Source of the DNA: Sphingomonadales bacterium Ga0077531
GTDB taxonomy: Bacteria > Pseudomonadota > Alphaproteobacteria > Sphingomonadales > Sphingomonadaceae
Length of the DNA stretch: 62,644 nt
Direction: 5' to 3'
Assembly: GCA_001464915.1 (NCBI GenBank)
Contig: LNED01000012.1
Location: 1 to 62,644 of the forward strand
Shown in pieces: positions 36,806-45,817 of this stretch. Numbering within the stretch: position 1 is the stretch's first letter; each line of letters starts with the position of its first letter. The position numbers and the translations under genes are program-made. Under the pieces are notes generated by a model. It had not been told where the DNA came from and did no database searches. It saw nothing but the letters and a program-made list of their open reading frames with translations.

Positions 36806-38073
36806 TCCGTAGGCGCCAACGCGCTGGCCAATACCGTATGATGCGCCAGCACAGCCAACAGATCCGATCGTGTGACGATCCCCACCAACTGGTCGCCATC
36901 CACGACGGGGGCCGCCTGCACCCCGCCATCGGCAAGCAATTGCACCAGCACGCCGACCCCGTCCTGCGGGCCGACGGTCTTTAATCTGGTGGTCATGATG
37001 TCGCGCGCCGCAAGCGCACGGCGGGCCGGATCGAGCAATGCGCGCAGGCTGCCGGTAAATCCGTCTGCTGTCGGCAGGGCGAGCGTCCGCGCCCGCTGGA
37101 TCAGGTCATTCTGCGAGATGATCCCTTCAAGCCGCAGCCCCTCCCCCACCACCGGAAGTGTCTTGAAGTGATGTTTGCGGAACAGATCGGCCACCGCGCC
37201 GAGTGGAGCATCCGGCCCGACCGCAACAATATCGCGCGACATCACTTCTCCGCAGGTCAGCCCGGCAAAATGGTGACGCGCGGCTTCGGCTTCAGCCGCA
37301 GCAAGGATCCGGCCGAAATCTTCCGCGCCGATATTGGCGCCAAGATTGTAGCGTTCGAGCACCCTTTCCAATGCTTCCGGGGTAAGACCCAGCCGCCGGT
37401 CCGGCACCACATCGGTCGTTTCGTGAACACCTGCCTCAGGTGACTGACGGAACGGATAGTGGCGCCCGGTCAGCCGGTTATACCCGATCGCCAGCAGCAC
37501 CAGCAGCGCGGTATCAAGGAACACCGGAGACAAGGCAAAATCGAACCCGACTGCGCCGCCCTCCAGCGCGATCAGCACGGTTGCCAGTGCCACTGCGCCG
37601 CCGGGCGGGTGCATGGCGCGCAGGCTCGCCATGGCGACTATCGCGCTGCTTACCGCCAATCCCACGCTGATTTCGGCCGGCAAGCCAAGCTGCAAAATGG
37701 CGACCGCGATCAGAGCCGACACCGTGTTGCCGACAACCGCCGACCACGGCTGCGCCAGCGGCGAGTTGGGAATGGCGAACAGCAGGAACGCAGTTGCCCC
37801 CAGCGGCGCAATCAGCAGAAAATTGGCAAGATCGCCGCGCCATGCGCTCAACATCACGAGCAAACCGCCGCTGAGTGACAAGGCGAGCCCCGCCCCTATC
37901 CCCGCTCGCAGTGCCTCTTGCGTGCGCGGGCGCGGCATCGCCGGTCCGGCGGCACGCAGCGCGCGGCGCAGGCGCACGCGCATCCGCCCAGCGCTTGGCA
38001 CGGGATCGGCCACGCTGTCGCCTTGCGGGGGCATGGCGTCACTCCCGGCTGTGACCTGCACCTTAGTCGCCAT
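36802..38073 (-). CDS. HPP-family membrane protein with CBS pair
   Basis: The N-terminal half (about residues 40-190) has four to five membrane segments and carries the eponymous HPP motif in ASLRAMHPPGGAVALATVL. The C-terminal half has two CBS domains (CGEVMSRDIVAVGPDAPLGA to EGIISQNDLIQRA, and ARDIMTTRLKTVGPQ to LVGIVTRSDLLAVL), which usually bind adenine nucleotides and gate transport. HPP proteins of cyanobacteria and plants have been linked to nitrite transport, which would fit this nitrate cluster. I chose the ATG at 38073 because GAGAGG lies 6 bases before it. It converges with the cupin gene (4-base overlap). Confidence 0.85.
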   Translation of the reverse strand: MATKVQVTAGSDAMPPQGDSVADPVPSAGRMRVRLRRALRAAGPAMPRPRTQEALRAGIGAGLALSLSGGLLVMLSAWRGDLANFLLIAPLGATAFLLFAIPNSPLAQPWSAVVGNTVSALIAVAILQLGLPAEISVGLAVSSAIVAMASLRAMHPPGGAVALATVLIALEGGAVGFDFALSPVFLDTALLVLLAIGYNRLTGRHYPFRQSPEAGVHETTDVVPDRRLGLTPEALERVLERYNLGANIGAEDFGRILAAAEAEAARHHFAGLTCGEVMSRDIVAVGPDAPLGAVADLFRKHHFKTLPVVGEGLRLEGIISQNDLIQRARTLALPTADGFTGSLRALLDPARRALAARDIMTTRLKTVGPQDGVGVLVQLLADGGVQAAPVVDGDQLVGIVTRSDLLAVLAHHTVLASALAPTD

Positions 38074-38230
38074 TTCCATCCTCTCGGGCATAATACCTGA
38101 AGCTCTTCAACGGCAGGCTTAACGCACTACGCGCGATTACGCCCCGGTCGGCACCGATAGAAATTCTTTGCGGGACGACAGCGCGAGGAAAGGTCGGTCG
38201 ATCAGATGGGCAATGTAACGCTGGTCGGTC

Positions 38231-38899
38231 TCAGAAAATCGGACTTACACCGAACAGCAACGGATGGACCGCGATCAGGCCCGCGTAAAGAGCCGCGCCC
38301 GCAGCCAGTCGCAGGGGCTGTGCGAACAACACCCCCCCGGGGCCGGGGCGCTGGATTGCGCGCGTCAGCCGGTGCCACTCAGAACCCATCTCGCGCTGGC
38401 GGCGACGGTCAATCAACTGGCGACCGATCAGAGCAAATCCCGCAAAACTCCCGAACAGGATGACGTGAGCGAGCGTCCCGTTGGCGAAGGCGTGCGCGCC
38501 CGCCCATAGTGCAAGCGCGGCTAATAGCGGGTGGCGCATCCAGCCGACGATGCCGGGCCGTGAGGGATTGAAAGCGGCGTTGTTCGCCCCGCCAAACGAC
38601 AACGGATTGGGCCGCCCGATCGCCAACGCAAGGATCAAGCACGCAAACGCCATCACCGCCAGCACCAGATGATTGTGCCAAGGCTCCCAGCTCCACAGCA
38701 GCACGAACGGCGCCCGCCCCGCCGCCACGATCAGCCAAGTCAGCACCGCCAGCGACAACAGCGAGTAGACGAAGGTAAAGCCGCGCTGGCCCAGCAGACC
38801 CACCAGCCACGGCTTGACCGGCGGGCGCACCGGCAACGCGTGCGAGAGCAGGAACACGCCGAGCGCAGCGGTGAATTCCCCCCACTCCATTGTCTTCAT
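38231..38899 (-). CDS. nnrU: NnrU family protein
   Basis: NnrU is a polytopic membrane protein found with NO and denitrification genes in alphaproteobacteria and related to the isoprenylcysteine-methyltransferase-like fold. The 222-residue product has 5-6 membrane segments, the opening MEWGEFTAALGVFLLSHALP, the conserved SLLSLAVLTWLIVAAGRAPF and the RHPLLAALALWAGAHAFANG region. The start (MKTMEWGE) at 38899 overlaps the nnrS stop by 4 bases, so the two are coupled. Confidence 0.9.
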   Translation of the reverse strand: MKTMEWGEFTAALGVFLLSHALPVRPPVKPWLVGLLGQRGFTFVYSLLSLAVLTWLIVAAGRAPFVLLWSWEPWHNHLVLAVMAFACLILALAIGRPNPLSFGGANNAAFNPSRPGIVGWMRHPLLAALALWAGAHAFANGTLAHVILFGSFAGFALIGRQLIDRRRQREMGSEWHRLTRAIQRPGPGGVLFAQPLRLAAGAALYAGLIAVHPLLFGVSPIF

Positions 38900-40107
38900 C
38901 TCGTCGATTGCCGGGGGCGCAGCAGCATCGGGCCGTAGATGGCGGCAAACCCTGCGAAGGCCGCAATCCAGCTTGCCCCCGACAGGCTGTGGAGCACGCC
39001 CGCCGCCTCCGGCCAGACGCCAGCACAAATCCGTGCCAGCACCGCGAAGATCAACGCGCCATAAATCGTCACAGTCCCGCGCCCCGCAGTCAACGCGTGG
39101 CCGGTATGACCCAACGTCGCGCGGGTCATCACCGCCAGCGTCATCAGGCCTATCCCGCCAGCCATCCACAGATGCTGCGCACTTCCAGCGCCGAATAGTC
39201 CATTGCCAAGGATCTCCGCCGCGCCCGCCAGCGCCCCCAGCGGCACAAAGACATAGCCAAGGTGCAGCACCAGCACGAGCGGCTCTGCCAAGGTGCGGTC
39301 CCCCGCCCAGCGCGCCATCCGCGCCAGATGCACCAATCCGGCCAGCGCCAGTGCGATGCCTGTAAATGGCGCGAACGGCGCGGCCACCCACGCCAGTAGC
39401 GCCGCCAACAGCACACCAAGCGCGAACAGGTCAAACCGCTGCATCGGCTGCACCGGAAGCCTCCCCGCACCCTGCTTCGTCAGCCAGTTGCGGGTGAAGG
39501 ACGGCACGATCCGCCCGCCGATCACTGCGATCATCATCAAGACAGCCGCAAGGCCAAGCCGCAAGCCCATCCCTTGCGCCGCATAGGCGCCGCTCGCCGC
39601 CTCCCAGTGGAACAGGGCATTGGCGCAGCCGAACAGCGCCAGCAAACCGACCACGGGAAGATTGCGCCAGTTCTTGCCAATCACGATCTCGCGCCCCAGC
39701 AGCACCGCCAGAACGGCGACCAGCGCAAGATCGGCTGCCGCAACGGCCTGCGGCGGCAGGCTGCCCGAGAACGTCACCGCTACCCGCCCGGCGAACCACA
39801 GCGCCGTCAGTCCCGCCAGCGGCCAGCCGGTCACAGGCAATCGCCCGGTCCAGTTCGGAACAGCGGTCAAAAGAAACCCGGCAATGATCGCGGCGAGATA
39901 GCCGAACAGGAATTCATGGGCGTGCCAGGTCACCGGATCGAATGCAGTTGGCAGCGCCAGCTTGCCCGCCAGCATCGGAACCCAGAGCGCCATAGCCAAC
40001 GCCGCCCACAACGCACCGAGCAAGAAAAACGGGCGGAAGCCGAAACTCAGCAGCGCGGGACCACCCCATGCACGGTGGCGCTCCATCGTGGTGGTGGCAA
40101 TGGTCAT
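38896..40107 (-). CDS. nnrS: NnrS family protein
   Basis: NnrS is a heme- and copper-containing membrane protein that eases nitrosative stress. The 403-residue product has about twelve membrane segments and the family hallmarks GFRPFFLLGALWAALAM, WHAHEFLFGYLAAIIAGFLL with paired His, PNWTGRLPVTG and the later RIVPSFTRNWL. The ATG at 40107 follows an AAAGGAGACTCGCG ribosome site. A dyad like the one next to the hemoglobin gene lies 32 bases upstream, so both units probably respond to the same NsrR-like repressor. Confidence 0.93.
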   Translation of the reverse strand: MTIATTTMERHRAWGGPALLSFGFRPFFLLGALWAALAMALWVPMLAGKLALPTAFDPVTWHAHEFLFGYLAAIIAGFLLTAVPNWTGRLPVTGWPLAGLTALWFAGRVAVTFSGSLPPQAVAAADLALVAVLAVLLGREIVIGKNWRNLPVVGLLALFGCANALFHWEAASGAYAAQGMGLRLGLAAVLMMIAVIGGRIVPSFTRNWLTKQGAGRLPVQPMQRFDLFALGVLLAALLAWVAAPFAPFTGIALALAGLVHLARMARWAGDRTLAEPLVLVLHLGYVFVPLGALAGAAEILGNGLFGAGSAQHLWMAGGIGLMTLAVMTRATLGHTGHALTAGRGTVTIYGALIFAVLARICAGVWPEAAGVLHSLSGASWIAAFAGFAAIYGPMLLRPRQSTR

Positions 40108-40138
40108 CGCGAGTCTCCTTTGGCTCGGCCTAGCCGGT

Positions 40139-40165
40139 ATAAGAGGTAATTAGTATGCCTATTTA
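40139..40165. promoter_or_regulatory. 27-bp dyad, putative NsrR-type operator (nnrS)
   Basis: Read on the minus strand the site is TAAATAGGCAT, a 5-base centre, then TTACCTCTTAT. It matches the site at 35887-35913 at 19 of 27 positions, with the AATAGG and TTACC cores kept in full. It lies 32 bases upstream of nnrS and about 86 bases upstream of the divergent mobA. Confidence 0.62.
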
Positions 40166-40251
40166 TTGCAATGATGCCGATAGCGACGCCGTTCCAAAAT
40201 GCGGCCATTCCGCCTATTGTCGACCAGCCCGATAAAGGACGGGCAGTAGCT

Positions 40252-40875
40252 ATGACCCGATCCGATAATCTTCATCCCCCCGCCATAGTCATCGCCGCCG
40301 GTGGAGAAGGTCAGCGGATTGGCGGAGACAAACCGCAGCGGATGCTCGGCGGGCGGTCGCTTCTTGCCCATGCGATCGAATGTGCCGTCGCGCAATCGGA
40401 CTGCGTGGCTCTTGCAGTGCGCGAACAAGGCCAGATCGACGCGGGCGGCTTGCCGGTCCTGCACGACGCTGTTGTTGGAAATGGGCCAATCACCGCGCTG
40501 GCGAGTGCTTTCGCCTTTGCCGCCGCACAAGGCCGCGCGCAGGTGCTGCTGATCGGCTGCGATCAACCCTTCCTGCCGCGCGATCTAGCAGCGCAGCTCG
40601 GAGCGGCTCTGGGCGAGCACAGGGTCGCCATGCCGGTAAGCTGCGGAAAGTATCAACCGTTGGCCGCGCTGTGGCGGGTCGATCAGGCGGCGCTGGCGGA
40701 TTACATCGCACAAGGCGGCGCATCGCTCTGGCGTTTTGCCGCCGCGCAGGGGGTGGTTCATATGGAATGGTCCGAAACCGCCGCCTCTGATCCCTTTGCC
40801 AATATCAACGATCCCGCTGCGCTGGCCGGGGCTGAGGCGCATCTCAGCACCCTGGCTCGAACGCCAGCGCCCTGA
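40252..40875 (+). CDS. mobA: molybdenum cofactor guanylyltransferase
   Basis: MobA adds GMP to molybdopterin to make the bis-MGD cofactor used by nitrate reductase NarG. The nucleotide-binding loop VIAAGGEGQRIGGDKPQRMLGG lies at the start, followed by the LLIGCDQPFLPRDLA segment with the Mg-binding Asp, and the end segment DPFANINDPAALAGAE. I chose the ATG at 40252 (MTRSDNLHPP); an ATG at 40171 would extend it upstream without ribosome site. It converges on moeA with a 32-base overlap of the 3' ends. Confidence 0.9.
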   Translation: MTRSDNLHPPAIVIAAGGEGQRIGGDKPQRMLGGRSLLAHAIECAVAQSDCVALAVREQGQIDAGGLPVLHDAVVGNGPITALASAFAFAAAQGRAQVLLIGCDQPFLPRDLAAQLGAALGEHRVAMPVSCGKYQPLAALWRVDQAALADYIAQGGASLWRFAAAQGVVHMEWSETAASDPFANINDPAALAGAEAHLSTLARTPAP

Positions 40876-42040
40876 CCAGCCCGCCCACCGCTTCGGCAGG
40901 CGCATTCGGCGCTCGGCGGATCAGCCAGTCGGCGCGGGCCAGCGCGCCTTGTGCGCCGCTGTCCTGATTGCCAATCGGGGCGAGACCCTCCGCCTCCCAC
41001 ACTGCCCTCACAAAAGTCTCGCGCGCGCCGTTAAAAGGCAACGACGCGGCCAGCGGCAGGCGTCGCCAACGCAGCACATCGCTTATCGGCAGGCCTTGCA
41101 GCGCGGCGAGCAAGGGTAGCAGGAACAACCGCGCCGTCACTATCGCCGAAGTGGGATTGCCCGGCAGGCCCAGCACCCACTTTCCCTGCGCCCGCCCCAG
41201 CCACACCGGCTTGCCCGGCTTGACCGCGACCTTAACAAACAGCAATTCGAGTCCCTGAGCTTCGAACATCGGCTTGGCGAAGTCACGTTCCCCGACCGAA
41301 GCCCCACCGGTGACGATCACCAAATCGGCCTGCGTCAAGGCTGCCCCGGCAAGACGTTCAAGCTCCGGCAGACTGTCCGCGCCAATAGTCCGCCGCACGA
41401 CCAGCGCCCCCGCCTGCTCAGCCATCGCGGCAACCCCGAAGGTGACGCTTTCTGGAATGGTATCAGCGTTGAGGTAAGCCTTGCCCGGAGCGGCCAATTC
41501 GTCGCCCGAGGCAATGATCGCTACCTGCGGTCGCCGCGCAACCGTGACCATGGCCCTGTCGGTCGCCGCCGCCGCGATCATCGCCCGTGCGGTGAGGCGT
41601 GTGCCTGCTTCGAGGAGAATGCTTCCGGCGGCGAAATCGCTCGCCGGCGCGCGCACATGCCAGCCGGGGCCGTAGCCTTCAGCAAAGCACACGCTGTCAC
41701 CATTGGGCGACGCATATTCCTGCATGATGCAGCGATCCGCGCCAGCGGGCATCGGGGCACCGGTAAAAATCCGCACCGCCTCGCCTGCAGACAATGTGCC
41801 CCGAAACCCTGCCCCGGCACGCGCCTCGCCGGTCAGCTTGAGCACCTCTCCGGGCCGGGTCGCGGCATCCAGCACCGCATAGCCATCCATCGCGGCGACC
41901 GCGACGCGCGGGCCATCGCTGCGGGCGGTGAGCGGCGCGGCCAACACGCGCCCCGCTGCATCGGTAACCGGCACCTCTTCCGACCCCAGCGGACGGGCCG
42001 AGGCTTCAAGCAGAGTCAGAGCCTCGTCAAAGGTGATCAC
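40844..42040 (-). CDS. moeA: molybdopterin molybdenumtransferase
   Basis: MoeA inserts molybdate into adenylylated molybdopterin. Features are AAMDGYAVLDAATR with the DGYA motif, MPAGADRCIMQE, the catalytic GGASVGERDF region and the LPGNPTSAIVTARLFLLPLL motif. At 398 residues it is normal. I chose the GTG at 42040, whose GTGA overlaps the moaB stop (4 bases), instead of an upstream ATG inside moaB. It is the last gene of the large nar-moa unit. Confidence 0.93.
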   Translation of the reverse strand: MITFDEALTLLEASARPLGSEEVPVTDAAGRVLAAPLTARSDGPRVAVAAMDGYAVLDAATRPGEVLKLTGEARAGAGFRGTLSAGEAVRIFTGAPMPAGADRCIMQEYASPNGDSVCFAEGYGPGWHVRAPASDFAAGSILLEAGTRLTARAMIAAAATDRAMVTVARRPQVAIIASGDELAAPGKAYLNADTIPESVTFGVAAMAEQAGALVVRRTIGADSLPELERLAGAALTQADLVIVTGGASVGERDFAKPMFEAQGLELLFVKVAVKPGKPVWLGRAQGKWVLGLPGNPTSAIVTARLFLLPLLAALQGLPISDVLRWRRLPLAASLPFNGARETFVRAVWEAEGLAPIGNQDSGAQGALARADWLIRRAPNAPAEAVGGLVRALAFEPGC

Positions 42041-42573
42041 GCACACACATCCCTCAGCCGCGGCAGCGCGCCCGCGATCGAGCATGGCTTGTGGCGGCTG
42101 TCGAATTCCAGTTCGAGCAGCCCGTCCCAAGCATCGCGGCACGCACCAGTCGATCCCGGCACGCAGAAAATGAAGGCATCGCCCGCCTGCCCCGCAAAAG
42201 CGCGCGACTGCATCGAGGCGACCCCGACGCTGGCGAGGCTTTTCTGGTGAAAGGCAATCGAAAACCCGTCCATCTCGCGCCGCAGGAGGGGTTTGACCGC
42301 TTCGGGCGTGTTGTCGCGCGGGGAAAAACCGGTGCCGCCAGTAGTAAGGATGATTTCAATCTCGGGCCGCGCCAACCACGCCTGCAACTGCGCGCGTATA
42401 TCGGCGATCTCGTCGCGAACGATGCCGCGGTCGTGCAGTTGGTGCCCGGCCCCTTGCAGCCGTTCGCACAGCAGCGCGCCCGAAGTGTCGGTATCGAGGC
42501 TGCGGGTATCGGAAATGGTCAGCACTGCCATACCGAGCGGATGGAACGTAAGACCGTGATCAATTCCCGGCAT
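42037..42573 (-). CDS. moaB: molybdenum cofactor biosynthesis protein B
   Basis: MoaB/Mog proteins adenylylate molybdopterin before molybdate insertion. The 178-residue product has the AVLTISDTRSLDTDTSG opening, TTGGTGFSPRDNTPEAV with the conserved GGTG, and a C-terminal VPGSTGACRDAWDGLL segment. It follows moaE by 3 bases and overlaps moeA by 4. Confidence 0.92.
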   Translation of the reverse strand: MPGIDHGLTFHPLGMAVLTISDTRSLDTDTSGALLCERLQGAGHQLHDRGIVRDEIADIRAQLQAWLARPEIEIILTTGGTGFSPRDNTPEAVKPLLRREMDGFSIAFHQKSLASVGVASMQSRAFAGQAGDAFIFCVPGSTGACRDAWDGLLELEFDSRHKPCSIAGALPRLRDVCA

Positions 42574-42576
42574 TGT

Positions 42577-43041
42577 TCACTCTTTCCTTTCGTGCCAGCG
42601 CATGGCGTCTTCGCGATCCTTCGCAGTCGGTTCGATCCAAGTTGAGGAACCGCCGTGCTCCTCGCGCTTCCAGAAGACGGCTTCGGTTTTGAGTCGGTCC
42701 ATGAGGTAGTCCGCCGCCTCAAACGCGGCCCTGCGATGGCGTGAGGCAGTAGCAACGAAGACGATTGCCTCGCTCGGCACGATCCGGCCAGCGCGGTGGA
42801 TGACGAGGCTCGCGGTGATCGCGAACATGCTGTGCGCATCGCCCGCTATTACCTGCATCGACTGGAGGGTGACGCCGCGATAGCTCTCCAGCACCAGCGC
42901 AGACATCGGGCCTCCGCCGCGGCTCTGCCCCCTTGCCCGCCCCGTGAAGCTGACCACAGCGCCCTCGTCCCCGAGCGCCGCCGTAAAATCGGAGAGGCGC
43001 AACGCAGGATCAAAGGACGCCTGCGCCAATTCAACCTGCAT
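42577..43041 (-). CDS. moaE: molybdopterin synthase catalytic subunit
   Basis: MoaE joins with MoaD to transfer sulfur and form molybdopterin from cyclic pyranopterin. The protein shows AVVSFTGRARGQSRGG, the LESYRGVTLQSMQ segment, and the active-site Lys in FWKREEHGGSSTWIEP. I chose the ATG at 43041 because GGGAGG lies 6 bases before it; an ATG 6 bases upstream overlaps the moaD stop. Confidence 0.93.
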   Translation of the reverse strand: MQVELAQASFDPALRLSDFTAALGDEGAVVSFTGRARGQSRGGGPMSALVLESYRGVTLQSMQVIAGDAHSMFAITASLVIHRAGRIVPSEAIVFVATASRHRRAAFEAADYLMDRLKTEAVFWKREEHGGSSTWIEPTAKDREDAMRWHERKE

Positions 43042-43043
43042 GG

Positions 43044-43304
43044 TCATCCTCCCGACACCGGCGGAAACAGCGCGACGGTGTCGCCGGGACGGACAACCGC
43101 CTCTTCGGAAACGATGGTCTCGTTGATGCAGGCCCTGATACGGATACGCCCAAGCGCGTCACTGACTGCCGGGTAGGCGCGCGCAAGGCTGGCCAGCATC
43201 GCTGTCACCGGCAGGCCATTCTCCGGGATAGTGAGGCGAAGTGAAGGCCCGCAGGAATCGGCAAGGCGTCCGCAGAGCTCCACGTCGAGTTGCGCGTGAA
43301 TCAT
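43044..43304 (-). CDS. moaD: molybdopterin synthase sulfur carrier subunit
   Basis: MoaD is a ubiquitin-like sulfur carrier whose C-terminal Gly-Gly is thiocarboxylated. The 86-residue product ends in PPVSGG, as required, and carries the beta-grasp pattern with VRPGDTVALFPPVSGG at the end. I chose the ATG at 43304, 6 bases after GGAGG, over a GTG at 43310 that overlaps the moaA stop. Confidence 0.92.
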   Translation of the reverse strand: MIHAQLDVELCGRLADSCGPSLRLTIPENGLPVTAMLASLARAYPAVSDALGRIRIRACINETIVSEEAVVRPGDTVALFPPVSGG

Positions 43305-43306
43305 TG

Positions 43307-44311
43307 TCACCCTCCGATCGATGCAAGGTGCGGGGTCGAACCGCTGTTACCGTCATGCAGTCGATGCGCCGGGGCCTTGGCGCCGACAGCCGCGCGAATC
43401 CGGGCGATCAGCGGAGCGACGTCATCGGCGGCGAGCAACGGTCTCACATCGATGCCGCCATCGCCGAACAGACACAGGTGCAGCTTGCCGTCCGATGCCA
43501 TTCGCAGCCGGTTGCAACTAGAACAGAAGTCCCGCGAATAGGGTGCGATGATGCCGATCCGCCCCCTGGCGTGGGAGTGGCCGAGTTCCACTGCCGGCCC
43601 AGCTCCTGCCACGCGCGGCAGTCGCTGCCAACCCGCTGCCTCAAGCCGGTCGATCACGCTTTGGCCGGCCACATGGTGCTGATCGAAAAAGGCTGCGTTG
43701 TCATTGGTGCGCATCACCTCGATAAAGCGCAAGGACAGGTCGCGGGTGGTAACGAAATCGACCATCGCGGCGAGTTCATCATCATTGACTCCGCGCATCA
43801 GCACAGCGTTCAATTTGATACTGTCAAACCCGGCATTCTGCGCCGCCTCGACCCCGCGCAGCACTTCGCTTAAGCGGTCATGCCCAGTAATCGCGGCAAA
43901 GCGCGCCGGATCGAGCGAATCCACGCTGATGTTGATCGCGCTGATCCCGCAGTCGCGCCAGATTTGCGCCCGCTCGGCCAAGCGGTAACCATTGGTTGTC
44001 ATCGCGATGCGACGGACGCCGGGGACGCTGGCGACCGCGCGGGCGACCTCATCGAAATCGCGCCGCAAAGTCGGCTCACCGCCGGTGAGGCGCACCTTCC
44101 ACAGGCCCATCTGTGCGAACCCCGTCACCGCGCGGCGGATTTCCTCCACCGTCAGTTCGGCGGGGCGCTGGCAGGGCTTCTTGTAGCCATCGGGCAGGCA
44201 ATAGGTGCAGCTGAAATTGCACACCTCGGTCAACGACAGGCGCAGATATTCGAACCGGCGGCCGATTGCGTCCGATAGCGGCAGGATGTCAGAGGCGCGA
44301 CTGATGGTCAC
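43307..44311 (-). CDS. moaA: GTP 3',8-cyclase
   Basis: MoaA is a radical SAM enzyme that, with MoaC, turns GTP into cyclic pyranopterin monophosphate. The SAM cluster motif is CNFSCTYC near residue 31; RLTGGEPTLRRD follows, and the second C-terminal cluster Cys are in FCSSCNRLRMASDGKLHLCL. moaC, its usual partner, is not in this operon or window. The start overlaps the parvulin gene by 4 bases. Confidence 0.94.
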   Translation of the reverse strand: MTISRASDILPLSDAIGRRFEYLRLSLTEVCNFSCTYCLPDGYKKPCQRPAELTVEEIRRAVTGFAQMGLWKVRLTGGEPTLRRDFDEVARAVASVPGVRRIAMTTNGYRLAERAQIWRDCGISAINISVDSLDPARFAAITGHDRLSEVLRGVEAAQNAGFDSIKLNAVLMRGVNDDELAAMVDFVTTRDLSLRFIEVMRTNDNAAFFDQHHVAGQSVIDRLEAAGWQRLPRVAGAGPAVELGHSHARGRIGIIAPYSRDFCSSCNRLRMASDGKLHLCLFGDGGIDVRPLLAADDVAPLIARIRAAVGAKAPAHRLHDGNSGSTPHLASIGG

Positions 44312-45120
44312 TGGACCAGCGGCCCGTCGGCAATCGGCAGTTCCACCCCTTCGATGGGAGTCTGGCTTGCAAGGATCGACAAATATTGCGCCACCGCCTT
44401 GCGGGTGCTGGCCTCTTCCAGGTAATCGCGGATTGTCGTTTCTACCGCTTCAAACGGCAGTTGCTGTCCCTCGGCACGACGACCGGCGCGGATCACGTGG
44501 ACACCGAAGCGGGTGCGAACCGGATCGGGGCACAGCTCGCCAGCACCCAGCGCGAACAGTGCGGCTTCAAATTCCGCCACAGTCTGCCCCTTGCCGATCT
44601 GCCCAAGATTGCCGCCCTGCTCCTTGGAAGGGCAAGCCGATTTGGCCCGCGCCAGTTCGGCAAAGCAGGCCGGATCGGCTTGCACCGCCCGGATCGCCAT
44701 GCGCGCATCGCCGACCGCGAGGCTATAGGCGAATTCATCCGCCGGGTTGGCCGAAAACAGGATGTGCTCCGCCTCGACCAGCGCCTCGCTGGCGAAACGT
44801 TCGCGGTGGCGATCATAGAAGCGCTGCGCCTCGGCTTGCGTCGCGTCAGGCACGCGCACTTCCCGCTCAAGCAGAGCGTCAATCCGCGCATCATCGGCTG
44901 CAAGCGGGCGGCCCTGCGCGTCCAGCCGTTCGTCCGGATCGATACCCAGTCGCTCGGCTTCGGCCAGCAGCAATTGCCGGATCGCGAGCGCCTCGGCGGC
45001 CTCGTTCCAAGCGGTGGTAGCGTCCGGTGCGGGGTGGTTCTGCGCTTCGGCGGCGATGGCTGCGGCGGGTATTTCCACCCCACCAACCCGGACGGCTGCG
45101 CGTTCGACTACGTCATCCAT
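44308..45120 (-). CDS. parvulin-type peptidyl-prolyl isomerase of the nar operon
   Basis: The 270-residue product has a C-terminal PpiC-type (parvulin) domain: VEAEHILFSANP as opening, GGNLGQIGKGQTVAEFEAALFAL as core, and VRTRFGVHVIRAGRR as ending. The N-terminal helical part resembles SurA/NifM chaperones. No signal peptide is visible, so it is cytoplasmic and may help to fold or mature NarG/NarH, since similar genes follow narI in Pseudomonas and relatives. It overlaps narI by 8 bases and moaA by 4. Confidence 0.86.
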   Translation of the reverse strand: MDDVVERAAVRVGGVEIPAAAIAAEAQNHPAPDATTAWNEAAEALAIRQLLLAEAERLGIDPDERLDAQGRPLAADDARIDALLEREVRVPDATQAEAQRFYDRHRERFASEALVEAEHILFSANPADEFAYSLAVGDARMAIRAVQADPACFAELARAKSACPSKEQGGNLGQIGKGQTVAEFEAALFALGAGELCPDPVRTRFGVHVIRAGRRAEGQQLPFEAVETTIRDYLEEASTRKAVAQYLSILASQTPIEGVELPIADGPLVQ

Positions 45121-45814
45121 GGCTCAGGCTCCTACGCGAACGCACGATCTGATAACCGCCGCGCCACAGATAGCGGACAGGCGCGCTCAACATGTGCACC
45201 AGCCGGGTGAACGGAAACAGCAGGAAGATCGTCAGGCCCAGGAAGATGTGCAGCCGGAATATCCAATGCGACCCTTCCATGAACAGCGATGCGGTGGGGT
45301 TGAAGGTGAAAATCCCGTTTGCCCACGCCATGAAGCGCACCATCTGTTCGCCATCCATATGGCCGAGCGAGATCGGCACCGTGGCCAACCCGATCGCAAG
45401 CTGAAGCCACAGCAGCGCTATGATGCCGGTATCGGCGAAGGTCGAATTGGCACGCACACGCGCATCGAACAGGCGGCGATGCAGCAACATGCTGGCACCG
45501 ATGAAGGAAATCAGCCCGGCGGTGCCGCCACCATAGACCGCCAACGCCTGTTTCCATTCGTGCTTCACAGCGAGCGTGTCGAATATCCAGATCGGCACCA
45601 ACAGTCCGAAGATATGGCCAAACAGCACGAACAGGATGCCGCCGTGGAATAGCACCGAGCCCCACATCAGCTGCTTGCGACGCAAGAGCTGGCTGGAGCC
45701 GGAACGCCAGCTATAGGGCTCACGGTCGAACCGGACAATCGATCCGATGACCAGCACCGACAGCGCAATGTAGGGGTAGATCCCAAAGATCAGATGATCG
45801 ATGTAAGTGTTCAT
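45113..45814 (-). CDS. narI: respiratory nitrate reductase gamma subunit
   Basis: NarI is the b-type diheme membrane anchor that oxidises quinol and feeds electrons to NarH. The 233-residue protein has five membrane segments and conserved heme-ligand His in LMWGSVLFHGGILFVLFGHIFG and in SHWIFRLHIFLGLTIFLL. The opening HLIFGIYPYIALSVLVIG is typical. It starts 3 bases after narJ. Confidence 0.96.
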   Translation of the reverse strand: MNTYIDHLIFGIYPYIALSVLVIGSIVRFDREPYSWRSGSSQLLRRKQLMWGSVLFHGGILFVLFGHIFGLLVPIWIFDTLAVKHEWKQALAVYGGGTAGLISFIGASMLLHRRLFDARVRANSTFADTGIIALLWLQLAIGLATVPISLGHMDGEQMVRFMAWANGIFTFNPTASLFMEGSHWIFRLHIFLGLTIFLLFPFTRLVHMLSAPVRYLWRGGYQIVRSRRSLSHG

Positions 45815-45817
45815 GAC

